A stretch of DNA of 5,487 nt. Source: Thermodesulfobacterium sp. (lineage in GTDB: Bacteria > Desulfobacterota > Thermodesulfobacteria > Thermodesulfobacteriales > Thermodesulfobacteriaceae). The translations under genes and the position numbers were made by a program. The stretch's first letter is position 1; each line of letters starts with the position of its first letter. Shown piece by piece: positions 1 to 5,487 of this stretch. The notes under the pieces were generated by a model, which worked only from the letters and a program-made list of their open reading frames with translations, was not told the origin of the DNA and did not search any database. The stretch covers positions 1 through 5,487 of the forward strand of contig JAGGXL010000085.1 of NCBI GenBank assembly GCA_021163085.1. Direction: 5' to 3'.

Positions 1-399
1 AGTTAAACTTGATACAATTTCATTATCTTCTACATCTGCGTTAAAGGTATCCGAATTTATAATATCATTACCTTCACTATATTCCTGAGAAAATTTCAGG
101 AATAAGGCTGTTTTTATTATTATTGCTAAATAAACATGGTTTAAAAAAATGTCCGTAGATAGTTGATCACCATAAATATTTAAAAAAGTAGTTATCCATT
201 TTTTGGTGAGATGCGGTAAATATAATGGATTTTTTTCTTTTAGTTTAAAATATATTTTACGAAGTTGATTAATAGTCCATTTATAATGGTCGCTCCCAAC
301 TCCAAAAGTAGTGATCATTTCGAAGTTGGATAATGATTTAATTTTGTCCATATTATTGCTTTCTGATTCCGTCCTTCCATTTATAGTTATCTTTTTCAT
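1..399 (-). CDS. N-terminal part of a possible DNA methylase / restriction-modification protein (runs off left edge)
   Basis: An uninterrupted frame of 133 codons starts at the ATG at 399-397 and continues past position 1, so the C-terminus is missing. The start is well supported: a GAGGAG ribosome binding site sits 8 nt upstream. The fragment is K/I/N-rich with no signal peptide. Residues of about 38-105 contain a helical block with the pieces KWITTFLNIYG and DIFLNHVYLAIIIK. This pattern (Trp, then YG, then a hydrophobic helix with a H-x-YLA core) recalls the region before the catalytic domain in large Eco57I-type N-6 adenine DNA methylases of restriction systems. That match is from memory of the family, not an alignment. 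The catalytic NPPY motif would lie outside the window, so the function is unproven. It is the only gene here unrelated to cofactor metabolism and may be accessory DNA. The coding call is firm; the family call is tentative. Confidence 0.72.
   Translation of the reverse strand, partial: MKKITINGRTESESNNMDKIKSLSNFEMITTFGVGSDHYKWTINQLRKIYFKLKEKNPLYLPHLTKKWITTFLNIYGDQLSTDIFLNHVYLAIIIKTALFLKFSQEYSEGNDIINSDTFNADVEDNEIVSSLT
80..104. repeat. Perfect 9-bp inverted repeat with 7-nt loop inside the partial CDS
   Basis: TATTCCTGA at 80-88 is matched by its exact reverse complement TCAGGAATA at 96-104. On the coding (minus) strand it covers codons for Y/F-L-K-F-S-Q-E-Y. On the plus strand the stem is followed 7 nt later by TTTTT, so it resembles a weak plus-strand terminator, but no plus-strand gene is visible to the left. 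It may be coincidental in AT-rich coding DNA. Confidence 0.3.
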
Positions 400-400
400 A

Positions 401-478
401 TTATTCTCTCCTCAAGGCGACGGCGGGCATTTCACTTAACTCGTTTTGATAAATATATGCAATATTGTAGATATACAT
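401..478 (-). CDS. Possible 25-codon leader ORF upstream of the partial methylase-like gene
   Basis: An ATG at 478-476 opens a 25-codon frame that ends with TAA at 403-401, one base before the start codon of the next gene. Its first half is AT-rich and Tyr/Ile/Asn-rich. Its second half ends in MPAVALRRE, encoded by a GC-rich block (about 14 of 20 bases at 411-430 are G or C). The ribosome binding site of the downstream gene lies within its last codons, so a ribosome ending here would sit on that site, which would allow translational coupling. Only a weak AAAGA precedes the 478 start; an internal ATG at 430-428 would give a 9-residue peptide. I do not recognise the peptide. Alternatives are a chance frame, a remnant of another gene, or a dispersed repeat overlapping the 5' end of the gene. 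Confidence 0.3.
   Translation of the reverse strand: MYIYNIAYIYQNELSEMPAVALRRE
408..413 (-). promoter_or_regulatory. Ribosome binding site of the partial methylase-like gene
   Basis: GAGGAG on the minus strand stands 8 nt before the ATG at 399-397. It is a better match to the anti-Shine-Dalgarno sequence than most sites in this window, and it fixes the start of a gene whose stop is not visible. Confidence 0.75.
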
Positions 479-533
479 ATTTATCTTTAATCAAAAATAA
501 ATTCCATTCTTAATTTTGCTCATGAAAATATTT

Positions 534-1216
534 TTAGATTTTATAAGCAGTATAAAGAGTTACAATACCCATGGTTAAAAACTCATATTTTACCTTTTTA
601 AAACCTGTTTCTAAAAGTAGTTCTTTAATCTCTTCTGGAGGGGGAAATTTTTTGATGGAATCTGCCAAATATAAATAAGCGGATTTATCTCCTGTTAAAA
701 TACTTCCTAAAAGTGGCATATATTTATTTAAGTAAACTTTATAAATTTTCTGAAAAATTCTATTTTTAGGCCATGAAAACTCTAAAATAACAAGTATCCC
801 CTTAACTTTAAAACTCGGTAAAACTCTTCTAGAGCTTTTTCTTTATTAGGCAAATTTCTTAAACCAAAAGCTATACTTATTCCTCCAAAGGTATTATCTT
901 TAAAAGGTAAAACTTCTGCATCTCCACAAACTGGATAAATAGAGTTATTTAAGATTCTTTTTTTTCCGTAATAAAGCATGGGAAAACTAAAATCAAGAGC
1001 AAAAAGATGCCCTGAATTTTCTTTAAAAATTTCTACACTTAAAGTATAAGGACCACAGCAAAGATCGAGAATAGGTGGCTTTGATGCCTTTAAAATTTCA
1101 GCAACTTTTCTTCTCCATAATTTATCCTGTCCCAGACTCCCTATTAAATTAACCAAATCATATTTTCTGACAATTTTATCAAATTTTTCTTTAATAAATT
1201 TTTTGTCTTTTTTCAT
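534..1216 (-). pseudogene. menG: Demethylmenaquinone methyltransferase MenG/UbiE, frameshifted
   Basis: MenG/UbiE transfers a methyl group from S-adenosylmethionine to demethylmenaquinone, the last step of menaquinone synthesis. The first frame (1216-782, 144 codons) has the family's N-terminal pattern YDLVNLIGSLGQDKLW (residues 19-34), the SAM-binding region DLCCG (51-55), GDAEVLPF (98-105) and FGLRN (117-121), then runs into TAG at 784-782 just after YRVLK. The rest is in another frame: codons before the ATG at 719 read ILVILEFSWPKN, followed by PLLG, TGDKSAY and GIVTLY typical of the UbiE C-terminus, ending with TAA at 536-534. Joining the frames with one extra base gives about 227 residues, the usual length. 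Several conserved positions differ (GPYTL for the usual GTGDL; NTFG for NSFD; LKLRG for LKPGG). The gene begins 11 nt after mqnA ends, with only a weak ribosome site. It is either decayed or affected by a sequencing error; the 144-residue product alone would lack the C-terminal third. Confidence 0.88.
797..804 (-). other. Site of the one-base deletion in menG
   Basis: On the minus strand the sequence reads AAG TTA AGG GGA TAC in the upstream frame, while the family-matching downstream frame reads GGG ATA CTT GTT. One base is missing between the Lys codon and ATA. A run of five G in place of the four at 801-798 would restore LKLRGILVILEF without a stop. The site is not a canonical X-XXY-YYZ slippery heptamer, and I see no strong hairpin just downstream, so programmed -1 frameshifting is unlikely. 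Confidence 0.8.
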
Positions 1217-1227
1217 TAAAGTCTTTT

Positions 1228-2067
1228 CTATGAAAATTCAAAAAACCTAAGCTCTGGTAGTTCCTTTATTAAACCTTTTTTTAATAGATGCTCACAAAAG
1301 GTCATAAATGCCCTTTGTTTTAGACCTGAAAAATCATACTCTAAATGTGTTAAATAATTTGATATAAACTCTTTGGGAAGATTTAGATAGCTTTTTTCAA
1401 CTATTTCTTTCAAATTGGAAAAAGAGCGAGCCCTGGCATAATAAAGATTAAAACAAAATTCTTTTAATTCTTTTTTATATCTTTTAGCTACATCATCCCT
1501 CACTATAAAAAGTGCGAATACAAAGGGCAAATGGGTATATTTTAACCAGAGTTCAGCAAGATCTGTAATTAATGCAGTTCTATTTGTGTCTTTGTTATTA
1601 AATTGAAGTGTTAAGGCTTCATCACCTATAGCTAAATAACCTGAAAGCTCGTTTTTTTCTTCTCCCAAACTTTCCCAATTTTTAGAAAGTTCCACATATT
1701 GAGGTCTTATTCCAATAAAGTCCTCCAGTAATATCTTCAATAAATTAAAAGAACTTTCTGTTTCAGGTGTAATTCCTATTTTTTTGCCATCAAGTTTTTC
1801 CAAAGGACCTCTATGATAAAGTATCACACTTTTTACTTCACCTACTGCACTTATAGATATATCAGGAAGTATTAAATATTTACGAAAATTTCTGGCATAA
1901 AATATACTTGAACTTAGACTTCCGTGAATTTCTCCTCTGCCTAAACTCTGATTTAGCTTTTTAGGGACTTCAAGAATTATCTCAAAATAGGGATTATTTT
2001 GAGGAAAATAAAATAACAAAGGAAGAGTATTAATATATAAAGGGCTTCCCAATTTTAACTTAGACAT
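1228..2067 (-). CDS. mqnA: Chorismate dehydratase MqnA
   Basis: MqnA dehydrates chorismate to 3-enolpyruvyl-benzoate, the entry step of the futalosine route to menaquinone, in the cytoplasm. The 279-residue protein has the family's periplasmic-binding-protein-like pattern: PLYINTLPL near the start (residues 9-17), LNQSLGRGEIHGSLSSSIFYA (38-58), YLILPDISIS (64-73), GEVKSVILYHR (76-86), TPETESS (100-106), AIGDEAL (146-152) and LPFVFALFIVR (180-190). Length is normal and no signal peptide is present, as expected for an enzyme of this fold. The ATG at 2067 overlaps the end of mqnX by 8 nt. A very strong AGGAGGT lies upstream within the mqnX coding end, but 14 nt from the ATG, which is longer than usual; no better start codon exists closer to it. 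The neighbours mqnX and mqnC support the assignment strongly. Confidence 0.95.
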   Translation of the reverse strand: MSKLKLGSPLYINTLPLLFYFPQNNPYFEIILEVPKKLNQSLGRGEIHGSLSSSIFYARNFRKYLILPDISISAVGEVKSVILYHRGPLEKLDGKKIGITPETESSFNLLKILLEDFIGIRPQYVELSKNWESLGEEKNELSGYLAIGDEALTLQFNNKDTNRTALITDLAELWLKYTHLPFVFALFIVRDDVAKRYKKELKEFCFNLYYARARSFSNLKEIVEKSYLNLPKEFISNYLTHLEYDFSGLKQRAFMTFCEHLLKKGLIKELPELRFFEFS

Positions 2068-3298
2068 AAAATCGAAATTTTACCTCCTTTCCTGCATTTA
2101 TTAAACTTCTAAGTGCATCCTCTGGTCTTTCATTCAAATAATCCCTTATTTCTACGACAAGTATATTTGGATAATATCCCGGAAGTATTGCTCCCATTTT
2201 ATTAAATCCAAAAACTTTTGCACCTGTAAAGGTGGCCATTTTTAAAATTTCTTCAGGAGAAACATCTGGATAGTATGTATAAATTGTTTTCATTTCTTCC
2301 CAGACAGAAAGGTGATCATTGCTTGCCAAGCTATCCGTTCCTATACAAACATCAAGGCCAGCTGAAAGAAATTCTTTTAATTTTGGAATGCCCACTCCTA
2401 TAAATAAATTGCTTCTAAGACAAATACAAATTTTGGGTCTGGTTTTTTTTAATATCTCCAAATCCTCCTCATTTATATAAATTACGTGAATAAGAAGTGT
2501 ATCCTCATCCAGAAGCTTAAGATTATGGAGGTATTTTACAGGACTAATTCCAGGTGGAATAAAATTTTCATCCCACTGACCTCTTTCTTTTAAAAGTTCT
2601 AAAAGTGGACCTTTTCCCTCTTTTAAAAATTTAACCTCTTCATAAGACTCAGCACAATGGATACAAAAAAGCTTTTTTCTCTTTTTGTTATATGATTTTA
2701 TAGCTTGCAATAAAAGAGGAGAAACACTATAGGGTGCATGGGCTGAATAAGTAATTCTAAAATTCGAAGAAGGGGTTTTTAACTGAATTTCTTTTAGATT
2801 GTATCCTCCTTTAAAACTGATAACTTCTTGAAAAAAATATCCATAAAATGGTGAATTGTAAAGAAGGTCAAAGGTTATCGCAGTATTACCTACATCACCG
2901 ATTATTCCTATCCCGTCTCTCCAAAGATGATAGAGAGCCAGTTTAGCAGACTCCTTAATCTCAATCAAACTCATCTCCTGTCTCAACTTAATCACATTTT
3001 TAACCCAGGAAATAAAGTCTCCTGAAGAGGGCGGAACCCTGAATCTTAAACCTGAAAATTCTAAATGAGTGTGAGCATTAACTAAAGCTGGAAGTATTAC
3101 TGCTTCTTCAAAATCTATAGGTTTTGCAAAAACCGCTTCCTTAGATATTTCCTTAAATTTGCCCACATTTACTATTTTTTTGTTCTTGATTTCCACTGCC
3201 CCATTTAAAATCGGTGGAGATAAAACTGGAAAAATCCACTTTGCTCTAATAATATAATGATGATAATGTTGAAATTTTAATTCTCCCATAAAATTCAT
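2060..3298 (-). CDS. mqnX: Aminodeoxyfutalosine deaminase MqnX (amidohydrolase superfamily)
   Basis: This enzyme is expected to deaminate 6-amino-6-deoxyfutalosine to futalosine in menaquinone synthesis, using one divalent metal ion. The 412-residue protein is a full amidohydrolase of the cytosine deaminase/SsnA-like class: an N-terminal beta-sandwich piece, NAHTHLE with metal ligands H76 and H78, SAHAPYS (H187), HCAES with ligand H214 and E217, HVIY (H271) and IGTDSLASN with catalytic D322. SGDFISWVKNVIKLR (92-106) after the HxH motif fits the menaquinone-linked subgroup. The ATG at 3298 overlaps the mqnC stop as ATGA and has no clear ribosome binding site, so translation is probably coupled to mqnC; Met4 (ATG at 3289) is an alternative start. 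From sequence alone other purine or guanine-type deaminases of this class cannot be excluded, but sitting between mqnC and mqnA makes MqnX by far the likeliest. It implies a separate futalosine hydrolase (MqnB) elsewhere. Confidence 0.88.
   Translation of the reverse strand: MNFMGELKFQHYHHYIIRAKWIFPVLSPPILNGAVEIKNKKIVNVGKFKEISKEAVFAKPIDFEEAVILPALVNAHTHLEFSGLRFRVPPSSGDFISWVKNVIKLRQEMSLIEIKESAKLALYHLWRDGIGIIGDVGNTAITFDLLYNSPFYGYFFQEVISFKGGYNLKEIQLKTPSSNFRITYSAHAPYSVSPLLLQAIKSYNKKRKKLFCIHCAESYEEVKFLKEGKGPLLELLKERGQWDENFIPPGISPVKYLHNLKLLDEDTLLIHVIYINEEDLEILKKTRPKICICLRSNLFIGVGIPKLKEFLSAGLDVCIGTDSLASNDHLSVWEEMKTIYTYYPDVSPEEILKMATFTGAKVFGFNKMGAILPGYYPNILVVEIRDYLNERPEDALRSLINAGKEVKFRFYV
2082..2088 (-). 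promoter_or_regulatory. Strong but distant ribosome binding site for mqnA
   Basis: AGGAGGT on the minus strand is a near-perfect Shine-Dalgarno sequence placed inside the last codons of mqnX (encoding Lys-Glu-Val). It is 14 nt before the mqnA ATG at 2067-2065, and the in-frame TAA at 2082-2080 plus the absence of ATG/GTG/TTG in between exclude a nearer start. Confidence 0.55.
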
Positions 3299-4353
3299 TC
3301 TAAAAGGGTATAATCCATTTTTCTTCTCTTGGGAATATATCCCGCACTTTCTATATAATATCTTATCTGTTCTTCACTGAGCCTATGGGAAACTCCTGCT
3401 GCTGCAACTACATTTTCTTCTATCATGGTGCTTCCAAAGTCGTTCCCACCAAACTCTAAAGCTAATTGAGCTATATGAGGCCCCTGAGTAACCCAAGAAA
3501 CCTGAATATTTTTTATGTTATCAAGAAAAATGCGAGAAATAGCAAGCACTTTCAAATATTCTGCAGCTCCAACCTTAATTAGATGCCTTAAACGGGTATT
3601 TTTGGGCTGGAAAGTCCAAGGTATAAAAGCTGTAAAACCTCCTGTTTTATCCTGTAAATTTCTTATTTTGGAAAGGTGTTCTACTATCTCTTCTTTTGTT
3701 TCTATGTGTCCAAACATCATGGTTGCTGTAGTTTTAAGTCCAAGTTTATGAGCTGTTTCCATTACATTAAGCCATTCCTTTGAAGAACATTTATTAGGAG
3801 AAATAAGGCTTCTTACTCTATCTGAAAGAATTTCAGCTCCACCTCCTGGAATAGAGTCAAGACCCGCTTCTATTAGCCTTTCCAAAACCTCTTTTACAGT
3901 TAATCCAGAAATCTTGCTAAAATGAACAATTTCAGGAGGAGAGAAGGCATGCAGATGTATTTCAGGAAAGTTGGTTTTTATAAATCTTAACATCTCCTCA
4001 TAAAAAGAAAATGGAAGCTCTGGATGAAGCCCTCCTTGAAGTAAAATTTGATAACCTCCAAGACTTATAGTCTCTTCTATTTTTTTCCCAAGCTCTTCAA
4101 AACTTAATACATATCCTCCTAAAGCACCAGGAGGCTTATAATATGCACAAAATTTGCATCCTGATATACAAATATTTGTATAATTAATGTTTCTATCTAC
4201 CACATAAGTTACTATCCTCTTGGGATTAACTCTAAATCTAACAACTCTTGCTAAGTACCCAAGCTCAGGTAATTCAAAATCAAAAAGTATCAGTGCCTCT
4301 TTTTCATCTATTCTTTCTCCATTTAAAACTTTATTAACAATTTTTTCTTTCAT
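3295..4353 (-). CDS. mqnC: Cyclic dehypoxanthine futalosine synthase MqnC (radical SAM)
   Basis: MqnC is a radical S-adenosylmethionine enzyme that cyclises dehypoxanthine futalosine to its cyclic form in the futalosine pathway. The 352-residue protein carries the iron-sulfur cluster motif CISGCKFC (C62, C66, C69; CX3CX2C), then LLQGGLHPELP (104-114), HLHAFSPPEI (133-142), GLDSIPGGGAEIL (164-176), TTATMMFGHIET (198-209) and TGGFTAFIPWTFQP (237-250). The HLHAFSPPE, PGGGAEI and FIPWTFQP blocks are hallmarks of MqnC and separate it from the related MqnE and from CofH-type enzymes. Length is normal. The ATG at 4353 overlaps the cobO stop as ATGA, and AGGAAGGG lies 7-10 nt upstream within the cobO end, so the start is well supported. 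The enzyme needs a reduced 4Fe-4S cluster and so works best under low oxygen. Confidence 0.96.
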   Translation of the reverse strand: MKEKIVNKVLNGERIDEKEALILFDFELPELGYLARVVRFRVNPKRIVTYVVDRNINYTNICISGCKFCAYYKPPGALGGYVLSFEELGKKIEETISLGGYQILLQGGLHPELPFSFYEEMLRFIKTNFPEIHLHAFSPPEIVHFSKISGLTVKEVLERLIEAGLDSIPGGGAEILSDRVRSLISPNKCSSKEWLNVMETAHKLGLKTTATMMFGHIETKEEIVEHLSKIRNLQDKTGGFTAFIPWTFQPKNTRLRHLIKVGAAEYLKVLAISRIFLDNIKNIQVSWVTQGPHIAQLALEFGGNDFGSTMIEENVVAAAGVSHRLSEEQIRYYIESAGYIPKRRKMDYTLLE

Positions 4354-4874
4354 CTCTCTATTCCCTTCCTTGACTTTACACCCTTTTTATAATAATGCTT
4401 GATGTTTTCCATTTCTGTTACCAGATCTGCTATCTCTATAATCTCTTTTGGTGCATATCTTCCTGTTATAACAATCTCAAGATTTTCAGATTTGTTTCTA
4501 AGAACCTCTAAAAACTCTTTTAAATCAATTATTCCCCAATTTATTGCATAAGTAATTTCGTCTAAAACTATTATATTATAAATATTTGCTTTTACCAATT
4601 CTTTTACTTCCTCCCACCCTTTAAGAGTTAGCTCTCTTACTTCAAGACTGACTTTTTCTTTTATAAAATCTTTTTTACCAAAATTTTTGTAATAAAGCTG
4701 GGGATAGAAATTTTTTAAAATCTTTACCTCGCTTGAAGTCCCTGGTTTAAAAAACTGAAAAAATGTAACTTTTAGCCCAGCTCCTATAGCTCTTACAGTT
4801 AATCCAACAGCTGCTGTAGTTTTTCCTTTTCCTTCTCCTGTATAAACCTGTATGTAACCTTTAAAATCTTTCAT
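4350..4874 (-). CDS. cobO: Cob(I)alamin adenosyltransferase (CobO/BtuR/CobA type)
   Basis: The enzyme moves the adenosyl group of ATP to the cobalt of reduced corrinoids, making adenosylcobamide. The 174-residue protein starts with the P-loop YTGEGKGKTTAAVGLTVRAIG (residues 11-31), followed by FFQFFKPG (38-45), the acidic strand IIVLDEITYA (101-110), VITGRYAPKEI (135-145), ADLVTEM (149-155), KH (159-160) and the C-terminal RKGIER typical of the CobA/CobO family. It is a little short but complete; the C-terminus matches the family end. The ATG at 4874 follows the transporter stop by 10 nt with AAGGT 6 nt upstream, and its TGA overlaps mqnC. No other corrinoid gene or cobalamin riboswitch is visible in the window, and none of the menaquinone steps here is known to need B12, so its place in the operon is a matter of linkage rather than shared chemistry. 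Confidence 0.93.
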   Translation of the reverse strand: MKDFKGYIQVYTGEGKGKTTAAVGLTVRAIGAGLKVTFFQFFKPGTSSEVKILKNFYPQLYYKNFGKKDFIKEKVSLEVRELTLKGWEEVKELVKANIYNIIVLDEITYAINWGIIDLKEFLEVLRNKSENLEIVITGRYAPKEIIEIADLVTEMENIKHYYKKGVKSRKGIER

Positions 4875-4884
4875 TGGCTTACCT

Positions 4885-5487
4885 TTATCTCAAAAAAGTA
4901 ATAATAAAAACTCCAGCAAACATAAGAATAACTGCAAAAAGTCTTACTAAAATATGTTTTTCTCTAAATAAAAAATACCCCAAAATCACTGCAAAAAGAA
5001 TACTTGTTCTTTTAAGAGATATCATATAAGCTGTTTCTACTTGATTTAAAGCTATCATATGGCAATAGCACATAAGTGCCTGAGTTAGTCCTATAAGGAG
5101 GATCGGTTTATAGTGAATTTTAATAAATTCCCAGAGCTTTATTTTATAAAAAATTTTAATAGTAAAGGTTGAAACTATCCCTAATATCGAAAAATAAAAT
5201 CCTGCAAACCACAAAGGATTGCTGAGTAATATTCCTTTTTTGCCCAGAACCGAAGTTATGGAATAAATAAAAGCAACTTGAAAAAGTAAAAAACTTCCTT
5301 TTTCTTTTTTTATAGCTTTGATAGGAGCTAAAACTCCTTCTTTTATAGATGGTAAATTAATACAGTAACTACCTATTACAACCAAAATTATTCCCAGAGT
5401 TCCTTTTTCAGAAATCTTTTCTCCCAGAAGAAGGTAGCCTGTAAGTATTATAAAAACCGGGGTAAAGGATAAAAAAGGAATGGTTAA
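4885..5487 (-). CDS. EamA/DMT-family membrane transporter, C-terminal part (start beyond right edge)
   Basis: The frame is open from the window end to TAA at 4887-4885, giving 200 visible residues; a TTG at 5385 is only an internal codon, since the reading frame before it continues in perfect family style. Two copies of the EamA repeat signature are visible: PFLSFTPVFIILTGYLLLGEK near residues 4-24 (end of repeat 1) and YMISLKRTSILFAVILGYFLFREK (end of repeat 2, about 164-187). Between them are several hydrophobic stretches typical of membrane helices, so about six or seven of the usual ten helices are present, and the protein sits in the cytoplasmic membrane. DMT carriers export or exchange small metabolites; the substrate cannot be told from sequence. 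It precedes cobO by 10 nt, so it is probably the upstream member of the same transcript. The missing N-terminus should be about 90 residues. Confidence 0.88.
   Translation of the reverse strand, partial: LTIPFLSFTPVFIILTGYLLLGEKISEKGTLGIILVVIGSYCINLPSIKEGVLAPIKAIKKEKGSFLLFQVAFIYSITSVLGKKGILLSNPLWFAGFYFSILGIVSTFTIKIFYKIKLWEFIKIHYKPILLIGLTQALMCYCHMIALNQVETAYMISLKRTSILFAVILGYFLFREKHILVRLFAVILMFAGVFIITFLR

Larger units (their letters stand above)
534..5487 (-). other. Probable operon: transporter-cobO-mqnC-mqnX-mqnA-menG
   Basis: Six genes run in the same direction with junctions of 10 nt gap, 4 nt overlap, 4 nt overlap, 8 nt overlap and 11 nt gap. No intergenic space is large enough for a promoter or terminator, so a single transcript starting beyond the right edge is the simplest reading. 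Three or four members belong to the futalosine-type menaquinone pathway. Confidence 0.8.

Noticed and set aside
464..494. Promoter-like TTGATT (494-489) and TACAAT (469-464) on the minus strand before the leader ORF
   Set aside because: Spacing is 19 nt and the surroundings are so AT-rich that such matches are expected by chance. It is possible, but not supported enough to annotate.
480..533. Terminator after menG
   Set aside because: There is only an A/T palindrome (AAAATATTTT) and no GC-bearing stem followed by a T run, so no intrinsic terminator can be claimed.
797..804. Programmed -1 ribosomal frameshift in menG
   Set aside because: The sequence A-AGG-GGA does not match a canonical slippery heptamer, there is no clear stimulatory hairpin, and MenG proteins are not known to be made this way.
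3515..3751. Plus-strand open frame of 78 codons
   Set aside because: It lies entirely antisense to mqnC, whose family motifs are clear across this stretch, and its translation has no recognisable domain.
4220..4402. Plus-strand open frame of 60 codons
   Set aside because: It is antisense to the mqnC start and cobO end, is low-complexity Ser/Leu-rich, and has no supporting ribosome site or family match.
4885..5385. A separate gene starting at the TTG at 5385
   Set aside because: The frame is open upstream to the window end and encodes the end of the first EamA repeat, so the TTG is internal.

Overview
The window is AT-rich, and every gene I can support lies on the minus strand, so the map reads right to left. 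Proteins are rich in Lys, Glu and Ile, and the genes are packed with overlaps. Using the futalosine route to menaquinone with an amidohydrolase-type aminofutalosine deaminase suggests an anaerobic or microaerophilic, possibly thermophilic bacterium (for example Thermodesulfobacteria-, Aquificota- or Campylobacterota-like). That placement is inference; no rRNA or marker gene is present.

Right to left, positions 5487 to 534 look like one polycistronic unit. It holds the C-terminal two thirds of an EamA/DMT membrane transporter (cut by the window edge), cobO/btuR (cob(I)alamin adenosyltransferase), mqnC (radical SAM dehypoxanthine futalosine cyclase), mqnX (aminodeoxyfutalosine deaminase), mqnA (chorismate dehydratase) and menG/ubiE (final C-methyltransferase). 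Junctions are -10, 4, 4, 8 and -11 nt (positive is overlap). mqnA opens the futalosine pathway, mqnX and mqnC act in the middle, and menG makes the last step, so the cluster is a partial menaquinone operon. mqnE, mqnB, mqnD and the prenylation/decarboxylation genes must lie elsewhere. The cobO gene and the transporter have no obvious biochemical link to it.

menG is broken in this sequence. The first 144 codons and the last part of the protein lie in different frames, and inserting one base near the C-run at 798-801 restores a normal-length protein of about 227 residues. Several otherwise conserved residues are also changed, which leans towards real decay, although a sequencing error is not excluded.

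Positions 1-478 differ in character. A reading frame starts at 399 with a strong ribosome binding site and stays open for 133 codons to the left edge. It has no stop inside the window. It resembles, tentatively, the N-terminus of a large Eco57I-type DNA methylase/restriction protein. Just before it lies a possible 25-codon leader ORF whose end includes a GC-rich block (411-430) that stands out from the surroundings. The 134 bases between this gene and menG hold no convincing terminator and only a weak promoter-like match.
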